Shown: piece after piece, positions 13,305-24,301 of the stretch
How positions within the stretch are numbered: position 1 is the first letter of the stretch
Layout of the letters: every line of letters starts with the position of its first letter
Assembly (NCBI GenBank): GCA_963969495.1
Contig: OZ018323.1
Location: 83,454,832-83,518,831, forward strand
Origin: Ceratothoa steindachneri
Lineage: Eukaryota > Arthropoda > Malacostraca > Isopoda > Cymothoidae
DNA length: 64,000 nt
Direction: 5' to 3'
Translations under genes and position numbers: made by a program
The notes under the pieces: model-generated
What the model saw: only the letters and a program-made list of their open reading frames with translations
Told to the model about the DNA's origin: nothing
Database searches by the model: none

Positions 13305-13570
13305 GTACTCGACCCATCCTATTAGTTGGCTATATTGGAAAACAAGTAACAAAAAACAAATAACAATATGTAAATAACAAATAACAACGATAAAAAATGA
13401 CAGGCTAAAAAAAAATATAAAAACAAACCAAAAAGGTAAGAAGGAAGCGCGCTCCGGCGTCGGGGGTAAGCCCAACTCCCCTCCACGCAGGAACATGCTA
13501 CCCACAACAAACAGTCAAATAAAGTGGAGGAGGAGTCCAGCCTCCTTTAAAAAGTCGTAAAGTCCACAAG

Positions 13571-16500
13571 TTAGTGCGCACAAACCCGTCCCGAGTAAAA
13601 GGGGAAAACGGTAGCGACCCCGCTCGTCCCTGCACCGGGACAGGTAACGTGCGCGAAGATCACCCAGACTGGGACATTCAAAAGAAGGTGCCGAACAGTA
13701 TGGGGGAGAACGCAGTCTTCACAATAAGGCAGAGGTGAGTGTTCCATGAAATGGCGGTGCGTGCCGCGAGTGTATCTAATTCGGAGACCACAGAAAGAAC
13801 CTGAAACCGCCACATTGTGGGATGGTCCATGGAAACAGTCGCGGCGATATGGCACTCAACCTGAAGTTCCCCTCGACCGTCTACCATCTTCTTTGCCAAG
13901 CAGCTCGGAGAGTCGCGCTTATTCCTGCCAAGCAATCGGTATGCGGAGAAGCGAAACGCTGGTCTAGTCGCCTAGTCATTTCGAAATCTTTGGCGAGCTC
14001 ATTCCCAGCTATTACTACATGTCCAGGAACCCAAAAGAAAATTTCTACATCCGCCAGGCTCGCCAAGACCATGGCGTCACGGATATCACAAACCAAGGGA
14101 TGCGGAGATCCAATGGCCCGAGAGCACTTACGGCGCTTTGTGAATCGCTATAAATCACAATCCAGTCGCGTTGTCCCGTACTGTCCGGTGTATTGCAACC
14201 AGCTCGGCGGTGAAGACAGACGCAGCGCCTGGCAAAGCCCCGCTAACTTCAAACAAACGGGATACAGGGCTGTAGAAGCTTTGTGAGCAGAGGCTTAGCG
14301 ATAAATAATCAAAGGTGGTACCCTCCAGGGTGGTGTCCTGGACAGAACCAGGGGCGCCACCGGCCCAAGAGCTATACCTAGCTCTCAAAGTAGTTTCCTA
14401 GCCATAAATCCAAAGGGCTTTGGGTATGACTGGCGTCTCTCACAGGCATAGGCACCGTCGAGATCAGCTGACGATGCAGTGAGAGCTGTTGGCGAATGAA
14501 AGAGGGTGGGGCTCGCGTGCACAGGCGAATAATGCACTGTGTACGGCGCAGAGCGAGTTAGATCTCCCCAGGATCGACATGTAGGTTCTCAGTGGGGGAC
14601 ATGCGGAAGGCACCGGTCGCCAGGCAAAGGCCGATGTGGTAGATCGAGTCCACCTTCAGCAATACACGCTCGACTGCGGATGCATAAAAATGGCCTCTGT
14701 AGTCGAGCTTCGAACGAACAAAGGATCGTCACGGAACGAAGAATATCCATGGAGCGGGTATAGGAGACTCTAAGGCTGCGAATATGAGGCTTGTGGGTGA
14801 AGCGTCGGTCAAATACAAGACCAAGGAAACGGTGCGAGTCCACCACTTTCAGGCGCATCCCATTGAGAAATAACTCTGGGTCAGGATGAAGCCGTGGATG
14901 TGGGCAGAAGTGCATCACTTTAGTCTTGGCTAAGGAAAACCGAAGCCTGCGCACTTTGGCATCGTGAGAGATGCAGTTCAATGCCTTTTGAAGTCGACGC
15001 TCTAGAGTTGGCATCTGGGCCGCGCCAAAAGAGATCGAATGATTGTCCACGTAGAGCGTAGCGAGAACACCTTCCGGTAGCGCCGAAAGGATGCCGTTGA
15101 TGCTCAGGGCAAAGAGTGTGCCACTGGGGACACTTGCCTGCGGGACACCCTCTCCATGCTCCATTGGGCCGAAAATGGCTTCCCCCACCCGTACGCGGAA
15201 TCGACGATCTCAGAATAATTCAGATATAAAGATTGAGAGGCGTCCCCTCGCCCCCCATTGCGTGATGAGTCTCCATGTTATCGTATCGCTATGCGGTATC
15301 AGAGGCCTTCTCTAGATGGAAAAACACCGTGGCGTAGTGCTGTCTACGAAGCAAGGCCTCGCAGATGGCATTTTCCAGTTGGAGCAGAGCACCCGACGTG
15401 GAGTAGAACTTGTGCAAGCCGCACTGTGCAGAAGACAGATGGCCTCCACTGTCCAGAAATTAGGCTAATCTAACATTTACTAATTTCTCCATCAACTTGC
15501 ACACGCGGGAGTTTAGAGAGATTGGGCGGAAACCGGCCGGGGTAGAGTGATTTCTCCCCGGGTTGCGAAAAGCTTGCACAGAAGTTATTCGTCAGGAATC
15601 TGGGCGGATACCCTCTACCTAGATCCTGTTGAATAAATCTAAAAGAAAGGCCATGCCTCGCTCAGCCAGGTGTCGAAGCATGGTGTACAGGACTTCGTCT
15701 GCACCATGGGCAGTGACCGCGCACGATGCAAGAGCGGAACGCAACTCACTCAGAGTAAATCTGTCGTTGAAGGGGTTTCCGCCTATGGAGGTCAAGTCCA
15801 ATGGGTGGCCTTCCGTGACATCACGACGCGCATTGAATGCTGGAGGAGCAACATCCCGGCTAGAGAATGTGGTCGGGAAGGATTCAGCCACGGATGCGGC
15901 GTCCTAGATTGCGGTGGCATTCTCCTGGAGAACGGGAGCGGGGCCCTGCGAGAACTTGACCCGAATCTTTTTGACTCTCGTACACACCTCTGCTAGAGGG
16001 GTCTTCCCGTTAAGTGAAGGCACCTATGCCCGCCAAGTAGAGAGTCGGGCGTACTTCGAAATATACCGGAACCAAGCCCTAGCCCGACGAAGTTCACCGA
16101 CAGTGAAGTACTTTGGGCGGCGCTTATAGGCCTAACGCTTCTGTTTGAGGACAGTCTCACACTCGGCTGATCATCAACGAAACTGTCGGTGTAAAACACG
16201 GATAGACATTCTATGAATAGCTGTTAGCCCCACGCCGATGAGGTTGCCTGAAAAGAACTCAACGGCCTCATCTATTGACCTAAACTCCTCGAATGAGACA
16301 GAAAAATCAGTCATTTCCTTAAATGTGGATCACCACGCCCTCAAAAAGCACCACCTGGGTGGTCTCTTGGGCCGCAACGGCCCAGAAAATGATATTTGGA
16401 TTGGAAAGTGATCACTACCATGGAGATTATCGATCACCCACCATCCAAAATCAGGCTGTGTATCCAGAGAGCACAAAGATAGATCGATATAGGAAAATGA

Positions 16501-17175
16501 AGCAGTTCTCGGGCAGTGATGCCTAAACTCATCCACAATTAGGACATCTATCTCCAGCTCGGCAAAGACCTGATCTCTAGGATTAATCGTGTAGTCTCCC
16601 CAGAGAGGCTGTCTACCGTTGAAATCTCCGATCATTAGAAAGCGCATCGGCAACCGTGACACGCCACGGCGGGATTACCCCGCGTCGAAATCGGCTAACG
16701 GTGAAATGTACGTAGAAATAATAGTATACCTCCTATCCAGGGTGCAGCTGCACAGCTACTGCCTGAAAGGAGGTATCTAAAGTGAAGAGAAGAACGGAGT
16801 TATCATGCCGGGTGTGAATCACGCATCCTCCCGCCCGACCCCCAGCGCGTGGTGGTGTTGGTTAAACCCTTATACCTTGGGATTGTGGTCAGGGGGCACG
16901 CACCCAGCATGGTCTACTGCAAAAAGATGGCCAAGGAGGAGCAGGAGGAGACGGGCCTCCGCAGCTCTTTCCAGTTGGCCCGGAGTCCGCGGCAATTCCA
17001 TTGAAGGAATATGCAATTCAGGCCTAGCTCGGAGGAGACGCAGGGGGCCTCTTCAAAGTACGGGAATGGCCGTACGTTTTCCGGAGGCAAAACTCCATGC
17101 GCTGTTGGCCGGACAATGCAATGAAGGCGCTGTCGCCTTCCAGGATGTATCGGGGGAGGTTTGTTTCGCAATACG
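13571..17175 (-). pseudogene. LINE ORF2: endonuclease-RT-RNase H, broken
   Basis: Minus-strand pieces in order: endonuclease start FLQWNCRGLRANWKELRR near 17,000; endonuclease catalytic end HGSDHFPIQISF near 16,400; RT with PEGVLATLYVDN near 15,050, where the expected YVDD catalytic pair reads YVDN; the thumb-like HRFLGLVFDRRF near 14,830; RNase H pieces with AELVAI near 14,200 and WVPGHVVIAGNELA near 14,020; and a C-terminal Cys/His segment near 13,700. Frameshifts lie between most pieces. The loss of the second RT aspartate alone would abolish polymerase activity. Confidence 0.8.
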
Positions 17176-17179
17176 AGTT

Positions 17180-18648
17180 GTCGTGGTATTGCAAGGACCG
17201 AGTAGTGGTGTACGTACGTATAGGTTTGTTACGTACTTAAAAATTCCTTGATTACGTTTTATCTAAGAGTGCTATATTACTATTATTATTCCGTTTTTTT
17301 CATCTTTGCAGATTTCTAGTGCCATGCTCAGCGTTTCGAGGATTGAATTAAATACTTCTGAGAAAATAGATCTTTAATTACCCCATGAAAAAAAGTAAAA
17401 AAGTAAAATCTGACAAAACAAACTATACAGCTATGAATTAAAAGAGTTTAAGTGAGTCTTACTAATTTAAACAAATGAATATAAAGTAATGGTTGACCCA
17501 AAGCTCACTTTAATATTGAACGCTAATTGTCCTTCAAAAAAACGAATGGAACTTATTTACCTTTAAAACAACCACACGTGATCCCGGCTGGGGACTGACC
17601 TTGGCCTCAATTTTTATGTGGACGCGTTCACAGACACTCCAGATGTTTGACTGGCACATGGGCAGGCTTGAAGAAACAGGTGATTTCGGTGTGGGCGATG
17701 GATGGCGTTAAGCACGTTGTCTTAGTCAGATGATTTCAACAACGGGACCGGGAAAGTATGCTTCTTCCAATCTTCTGGTCAATCTTGGAATGATTCCCAG
17801 TGACAAGCGATGAGCAAACGAGTGAATCCTTTGACGAATGGAGAGTGTTTGAGGAAGTTCACTTTGGGGTATTCCGCAATGGTGAGGACTATCTCGAGGT
17901 TTTTTGTAAACCAGGATAGACGTTTTTTTCTGACGAGTGATGATTGAGCTTGTTTCTCAATACAAGCTAAACTAAATTCCTGTGAGATCACCACGAACTA
18001 GCTCAGCATGAGCTTCTCTGTCCCTTTCTTTGGGTTGCCGGGCACTCTAGCAGGACTTCGTCGTCTTGATGACTAACTCGATCTTCCTGAGACAAGATGC
18101 TAATTTTCGGTGTAACCACCAAGAACTGGCTCAGGATGAGCTTCTTCTATGTCCCTTTCCTTGGTTGCCGGGCACTCTAGCTGGACTTTGTCGTCTCGAT
18201 CACTAACTCGATCTTCTCTTCTTCTACAGTTATCCACCTATATACTTCACGACCCCACTGGAGGGAGGGGGTAGGAGAACGAAGGGATGAGGATGAGGTC
18301 TGAGGAATTCAGCCTCCTCCTCTAACGGCTCTTCGCCGAAAGTCTTTCACTTAGCCCTAAAGGCATCTTCTGGCTTTTGGTCGACGCTCCTCTAATTTCG
18401 TCTATAAGGTGAAATTAAATACCAACTCTTAGGGGAAATATTGACAGTTTAACCAATGTTAGGCTCGCCGGATTCGATATCTAATGATTAGTGCATATCG
18501 CGGTTGTGCGTAGGCCTTTTGGGTGGTCCTCGAGGCCAGGAGAGAGAGAGAGGGGAGGGGTTAAGTAATTGGTTTACGCTGCCCAAATGCCAGGACGTTG
18601 CGATTACAGAACATGAGCTCTGTTTTTAAGGTGAGATATCGATTTCCA
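17180..18648. other. Unclassified insertion, about 1.47 kb, at the ORF1/ORF2 junction of the LINE
   Basis: The LINE sequence stops after a word reading ATACGAG near 17,171-17,177 and resumes after ATACACGAG near 18,647, suggesting a short duplicated target. The insert has no recognisable coding region. It holds a roughly 105 bp direct tandem-like repeat (about 17,985-18,088 and 18,111-18,215) and a GA-rich stretch near 18,540. Class unknown; LTR-derived or non-autonomous DNA element are both possible. Confidence 0.6.
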
Positions 18649-18649
18649 T

Positions 18650-20454
18650 ACACGAGACTTTTCCTCCCTCCGCGGCTTTGGAGGCGGGGTTCTCGCTTTT
18701 GGAGGATCCAACGTCTCCGAGCCACCCGTCTTGCCACTGGGTGTGGGCGAAGGAACCGAAGCTCCTTTAGTGCTAGCCTCCTTTTGTGGGGCAGCTTTAG
18801 GAGCCCCGGAAGATGGTATCAGGACCAACTTCAGGGCTGTCGCTTCCTGTGAGTCCAATGACTCGATGGAGGCGCGCGGCCGTTTCGCCTTGCGGGAAAC
18901 GGTCACGCTGAGGGAAGGAAGGGGAATCAGGTTTAGCCGGGGGTGGATGTGAACCTTTAATGCCGCCAGCTCTACCAAGGAAGCGCCCAAGGTGGTTAGA
19001 ACACGTTGAAGTGTTCTGAATGGGCACGGAAACGATCGTGCTTGTAGGCCTTGATCAGATGGTGTCTTTCTTGACATTGAAGTATAGGACGTCCCAGGCA
19101 GCGTGGGGCGGGTCATGACCAAGTCCTTAGCATCGCGAAATGTAAGATGATCCTGGGCCTGAAAGGCTAAGATTTCATTATAAAGGAGATACGTACCACG
19201 ATGATTCCAAGAAGCGGGGTGCGGCTCTCCGCAATTTACACAGTTAGCCACATACGACTTGGATTTGTCGTGTGCGGCCTTGGAGCAACTTACAGGCTTC
19301 TGGTAACCATGACTTTGCACGTCTACTTGAACGATTTGTAAGGCAGAATTGTTGGCAGTAGTAGGACCTCCGCGGCAGTGGCACGAATGCCTTCACGCGA
19401 TAGCGATACCAACCGGCACGCAACGACTCACGGAGCTTGCCACAGTCGAACGTGACGAAGAGTGCAGATATGTGTCTCGAAGCCGCTCCCTGTTTGGACA
19501 GCTCTAAGGGGGTCTTATATAGAGTAGTCCACGAGTTCCCTCGCATAAACTGCTCCTTTCGCGAAGTTCATGGTAGAGTGCGGCGTCACACTCACCGGCG
19601 TGCCTTCAAGTATCCGAAGGCACTAATCATAGCCGCCTTGGAGATTAGACGCATTCACCAGAAGGCTAACGTCCCAGAAGATGGTCACCTTTGGTTCTCT
19701 ACCAATCACGCTAGTTAAAGCTCTCCTCTGAAGGATAAAGTTGCCCTTAGCCAACATACTACCGTCAGTCGAGCGAATAACGAGGAAGCGTTTGAAGCCA
19801 GCGGGATCGAAAACGCCAGGTAACCTCTGAATGAGGGGCCGCGACGTAATAGAGGCTCCGCTCTGCGCACTTGCACTTTTGGTCTTGATCAACGACTCAT
19901 CGTCTGGGGCTAGACGTGTCTATCTTCGCTTGGTCGCTTCCTAAAACGGCATCGGTCCAGTCCGTCCCCGCAGCAGGAGAGCGAGGTGATCGGTTTATGT
20001 AATAGGCAGGCTACTGGCACCAAGTTGCAGGATTCAATAAGCCCAGCATTAAACTCCCCAAAATGGACGCGTGATAGTCTCATTAAATCCTAACGTGCGG
20101 GAAATACAAAAAGGGCGAACGCGAGAAGAGGGATAAAAGGTCAAGATAGCTAAGTCAACGAGAGGAAACGAATAAACAAACAATTCACATCTCGGAATAA
20201 AATTATCAGAAGACGGAAGTCTACAGAACACAAAGTCCAACAAAAGGGAATTATAACAGTTCTGTAAAATCGGGTCATAGAATAGCTAGATTAGCTAGAG
20301 TATGTAAGCACATTGTGATACACGGCAGTGCAAAACTCCGTCCGAATATGAGGCGTCGGTCAAATACAAGACCAAGGAAACGGTGCGAGTCCACCACTTT
20401 CCGACGACAGATTTGTAGCAGAGTCAAATCTAGGTCACGCCCCCCTGGAAATAA

Positions 20455-20520
<66 letters not shown>

Positions 20521-21660
20521 GAGCAATGAGAGGAATAGGAAGTTGAGAATTAGGCATTATAATTTTTATAACCGTGTTAGCTTTACGGAACCCCATTTAA
20601 ATTTACCAAGTCTTGTCACTCCAGAATTTAATACTTCGCGTTGAGTATATATAGACTGCTAGTCGCCCGCAAAGTAACTTCGTTACGGGGCGTTTGCCCC
20701 GTTATATGCCAATATTAGAATATAATATATAATTTGCAACGTCCTTCTTTACCCCAATTACCCTAAACCTTCGGCAAGCCAAGCCAAATTAAGAACATTG
20801 GGAAGAATTCATCTTTGGATTCAGATAGATAATTCACCTGCACCATATACTGGTCACCGCTATAAACTTTTATCTCCTCAGAGGAACCTTTAGTTTTTTT
20901 AGTCTTGCGGGGCTTTTTTCTCTTTAGGAGAGGGGGTCGGGTGATGCACCCCGCTTCGCTCCTCTGCCGTATGGACCGGACCTCAGCAAGATCCTTCTCC
21001 GAGATGGAGAATGTCCTTGCTGTCACAGGGCCAGGAGACGGGGAAGGAGGTCCCTCCTTCCTTGTGAGGCCTCGGGGATCCGAGCTGTCTGAAGAGGAGC
21101 TTGCACACGGGCGGACTGGGGTTCCACCCCATGGAAGATCCTACCATCTGGGGCTGGGTTACCTCAGGGACCATGTCCATTTCAAAGGAGGCCTCCGTGT
21201 GGCCATCCCCACCCAACACATCACCGATCCCATTCGAGGTACCTTTGGTCGTATCATCTTGGGCCGCCATCCGTCGGGTAAGAGAGGAGGGCACGTATAG
21301 TGACCCCCTGTAATCTAGATATTCGCGCCGGCAAGACTTTGGAGGTAACGGGGCCATGGGCCCTGTCATCCTTCGCCCCCTAAGGGGTTTGGCCCTATCG
21401 AGCCGCTCCCACCGAGAGTGGTCAATTATGGGCCACCTGCCTGCTTTCTTGGCAGTCCCCTTAGAAAGCAAAGTAGGGACTACCGCTGGAAAAAACAAGT
21501 TGCCCAAGGACACTCCAGAGAAGGGGGGTGAGGGGGACTCACATGCACCCATATGGAAAGGAGAGGAGTAAACCTCCTCTCCGGTAGAAGAGTTTTGGAG
21601 GGTCCCCTGAGAGAGCACATGGGCGGGGGGACTCCATTTTATCGGTGGAGCTACCCGAGG
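18650..21660 (-). pseudogene. LINE ORF1 (gag-like), broken and interrupted
   Basis: Minus-strand frames match ORF1 of the copy at 28,009-30,414. They include the N-terminal Pro/Ser-rich part with STGEEVYSS near 21,580, the segment TFSISEKDLAEV near 21,010, RPLIQRLPGVFDPAGFKRFL near 19,830, and a zinc-knuckle region near 19,360. There a first knuckle reads CYYCQQFCLTNRSS, missing the His and last Cys, with a further Cys/His motif near 19,230. Pro/Ala/Ser-rich C-terminal sequence follows to about 18,660. An insertion at 19,985-20,885 splits it. ORF1 of such LINEs binds the element RNA; this one is dead. Confidence 0.75.
19985..20885. other. Insertion of about 0.9 kb inside LINE ORF1, with an RT scrap and (TA)n
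   Basis: The LINE alignment breaks near 19,985 and resumes near 20,885. The insert contains a short minus-strand piece of LINE RT (VVDSHRFLGLVFDRRL, about 20,345-20,400), a (TA)n tract (20,459-20,517), and near 20,674-20,701 two adjacent perfect hairpins (GTAAC-ttc-GTTAC and CGGGGC-gttt-GCCCCG). Origin unknown; it may itself be composite. Confidence 0.55.
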
Positions 21661-22284
21661 GCGGCTCCGACAATGTTTACAGGCGAAGGTAGAGGGAGAG
21701 TATGTTTAATTTTTTTAACTCATCATTGTGCATGATGCCCCTATTTATGCCAGGGGATGCATACGCTATTCACCCCACGCAGTAGCCAGCTATGCGAGGG
21801 GTGAGTAGGAAGGGGGCTGGCAGAACCAGCTGCCACCATTGGAGGCAATTCCTCCAGCCTCGTGACCTGGCGTCTCTACCTTAGGTACGGTGTAAAATCT
21901 ATATACTTTGAAAGGAGAAAGAAAGGGGATGTGAGGAAGGTGTGGGTGGGGATGAAGTAGGTTGTTAAAAACCAACCACCTCAGACCGGAGCTCAGGAGT
22001 CAGGGAAAGTTGTCCCCTCCCCTCTCAACCCCGATCAAGGATAGTTAGGCGAGAGGAAGCTGGTCGGAGTCTAATCTGTGAAATTATAAGCTAACCATAG
22101 AAAGTTATGGGAGTGGTTATATGGAAAGTGAGGGAGTAAGGTAAAAACAGAGGCTGTCAGAAAGGAGAAGAGGCTAAGCTGGGGCTGGACGGCGCGCTGA
22201 GTCCCGTCAGCACTGCGACCAGGAAGGCAAATCGTTGCGCCCCTCACCGGAGCAAGGTTGTGTATCGCCATTTTTGTTTAATAT

Positions 22285-23060
22285 CATTATTAATGAAACA
22301 CAGAGTTAAGTAGGGGAATGAGGTTAAGGTGTGAGATGAGTTCTATCTATGTTGGTATCTGCTGATGACCTGTTTTTGGTGACAAGGTAAGAAGGAGTTG
22401 GAAATGTTGAGTGTAGGTAGCTTTTGACAGGCTGTTAAAGGATCTAAAAGTGAATTCAGAAAAGCGTATGACAAAGGCATTTTGATGTGAGAATGGGGGT
22501 GAGGTGTGATATACAAGAACGTGGTGTCAACATGGAACAAGTGTTAAGTTTTAAGTATCTAGGGTGTATCGTAATTGAGTGGTGCAGAAAGAGCAGATTA
22601 TGACCACAAGGTTTAAAATGGTAAGATAGTCGTCTATGGGGGTGATTAGAGCGCTAGCGAATGATAAGAGGGTGGAATGTACCAGGAAACTTCATGAGTA
22701 TGATGGTGCCAGCGATGGTGTATTGAAGCGAGATCATAGTATGAAAGGAGAAGGAAGGACCTCAAGTAAGAGGGGGTGCAGATGGAACCTTGAGGAATGT
22801 TTGGTGTGCGAGAAGTAGAGTGAGCAACGTCTGGTTAAGATGTTTATGGTATGAATGAGGCTATGACAAAGTGCTCTGAGGTGGTGTGGTGATCTAAGAA
22901 AACTGAATAGAAATATTTAAGAGAATAATTATGGGGGTGAATATCAGGGTGTGGGTTGATGTGAATGAATGTTTAAGAGAGAGAGCTGACCGAAGAGGAA
23001 GTGGATGACAGGTGTGCAGGGAGGGCGTGCTTGGGGCCTTTTGATTCAGGATGAAACACG
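22285..23060 (+). pseudogene. RTE/Jockey-type LINE RT C-terminal remnant
   Basis: Translated in pieces on the plus strand: ADDLFLVT-like catalytic motif near 22,350, GVRCDIQERGVNMEQVLS then FKYLGCIVIEW near 22,500-22,580, and IRALANDKRVECTRKLHE near 22,640-22,700. The same order appears in the minus-strand fragment at 34,720-35,720. It is typical of the post-catalytic region of a widespread arthropod non-LTR element. Heavily broken; only the C-terminal half is visible. Confidence 0.6.
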
Positions 23061-23700
23061 ACTGGAAATTCTACAGCACGTAGCACCCTATCTCTATGGA
23101 GCGGCAATTTTGCGTATAAAATAAGTGAACGGTCTTGTGCTCAATAGGGCATAAATAGGGTGGCTAATTTTTAGTGGCATTGAAGCGGCTAAAATCCACT
23201 TTTTGTAGTAAACTGATAGATGTTTACGTCTTTAATTCAGCAAAGGAAGGCGAGGAGATATAGATTTGGGTATCATCGGCATAGAAATAAAATGCTAAGA
23301 CTAAGTCGTCGCATAAAATTACCATAATTTACATCCATTGGAAGAGGATGTGCTCTAGAAACAACCAGATACTTAGTACCCACTGGGACGAATACCATAG
23401 CCCCCCAAGTTTAAGCGTACCCTGCAAGTGGGTATCAGATGTAGCGTGTCGCTGCAGGATTGTTTGCCCTCCCAGGCCCCCTAACCGACAGATATGTGGT
23501 TATATTCCTTCACCACTTTATCTACAGATCTCTCGCTATAAACTTTCCTGCCCTCATTGGTTATTGCTTTAAATTTAATAAAAAAATACCCGTATCCGGT
23601 TCGTGCTTACCAGTTACTCACGTAGTTTCATCATGAGAAGTTTGGGGCCATAAAAGACTATGCAAGAGCAATGCAGGTTGGTAGTTAGGGGTCGTTAGTG
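23061..23700. other. Unassigned sequence
   Basis: No gene or repeat recognised. Confidence 0.35.
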
Positions 23701-23705
23701 AAAGT

Positions 23706-23777
23706 AATCGACACTGGACTCGAACCCAGGACCTTTTGTTTTAAAATCCAGCCCGCTAACCACGTGGTACTTATCTG
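23706..23777 (-). pseudogene. tRNA-like sequence (tRNA pseudogene or SINE head)
   Basis: The minus strand has an A-box-like GTGGTTAGCGGGCTGG and, about 30 bases later, a good B box GGTTCGAGTCC inside a TPsiC-like hairpin (CTGGG...CCAG). The outer 4 bases (AGTA/TACT) pair but the rest of the acceptor stem does not, and the anticodon arm is poor. A decayed tRNA or tRNA-derived SINE head fits better than a working tRNA. Confidence 0.5.
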
Positions 23778-23875
23778 ATATCTAACCAGAACTCGCTAGG
23801 TACTTCTTGCCCGCCTGGTACTCTCTTGTACAACTGTTTATAGACTAGGCTCATCACCTTCTCTCTTGGTATCGC

Positions 23876-24077
23876 GTAGCATTTTTTTTAGTAGCGCCCA
23901 TCCGGCGACCGCAACCAAGGGGATTATTATTATTATTTGGAGCAGGGTGTCCGCCGCAGCGCAGCTAAAATCTAAAAAGATTATGGAACAGCAGAACATA
24001 AAAGGGCACGAGGCCCTAAAGTACAAAACGTGGTAAGATTAAAACAAAAACAAGAAAAGGATTAAAATAATAAAAAG
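23876..24077 (-). mobile_element. 3' end of a family-2 LINE (continues at 30,895 beyond a nested LINE)
   Basis: The A-tail on the minus strand is near 23,880. Just inside it is GGTCGCCGGATGGGCGC (23,894-23,910), which matches the right half of the family-1 3' motif. The rest is 3' UTR-like sequence with a (TAA)n stretch. It ends exactly at the target-site duplication of the family-1 LINE, so the two are read as one family-2 element split by insertion. Confidence 0.6.
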
Positions 24078-24094
24078 GGGGCACCAGGGAAATA
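24078..24094. repeat. Target-site duplication, 17 bp (left copy)
   Basis: GGGGCACCAGGGAAATA, identical to 30,878-30,894. It directly follows the A-rich tail of the minus-strand LINE. Confidence 0.95.
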
Positions 24095-24127
24095 TTTTAT
24101 TTTTTTTATTTTTTACAGAGCCCATCT

Positions 24128-24156
24128 GGCAACTGCCCACTTGGGCATAAGTCGCC
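24128..24156 (-). other. LINE 3'-terminal hairpin (reference copy)
   Basis: Minus strand: GGCGAC-TTA-TGCCC-AAGT-GGGCA-GTTGCC. Outer stem of six pairs with one G-T wobble, inner stem of five pairs, tetraloop AAGT. Followed by AGATGGGCTC and the A-rich tail. Confidence 0.85.
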
Positions 24157-24301
24157 GAAAAACACGACAGCCTAGAACTAGGCTACTTTAAAATAAAAAT
24201 ATGGAAACGTAACAATGATATAAATTCGAAAAACTCAACATCCAGGAAGCAATCTCCGGCAGCGGGGGAAGGTCCCCCTCACCCCGGTGCAGGAGTGCAA
24301 C

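Larger units (their letters stand above)
13250..22247 (-). mobile_element. Near full-length family-1 LINE (I-superfamily type), split by two insertions
   Basis: Compared with the intact-length copy at 24,095-30,877, this copy runs from its 5' end near 22,247 to its hairpin and A-tail at 13,250. It is interrupted by unrelated blocks at about 19,985-20,885 and 17,180-18,648. Removing those leaves about 6.6 kb, close to the 6.78 kb of the other copy. Order on the minus strand: 5' UTR, gag-like ORF1, ORF2 (endonuclease, RT, RNase H, C-terminal zinc knuckle), 3' UTR. Many frameshifts and stops make it inactive. Confidence 0.8.
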
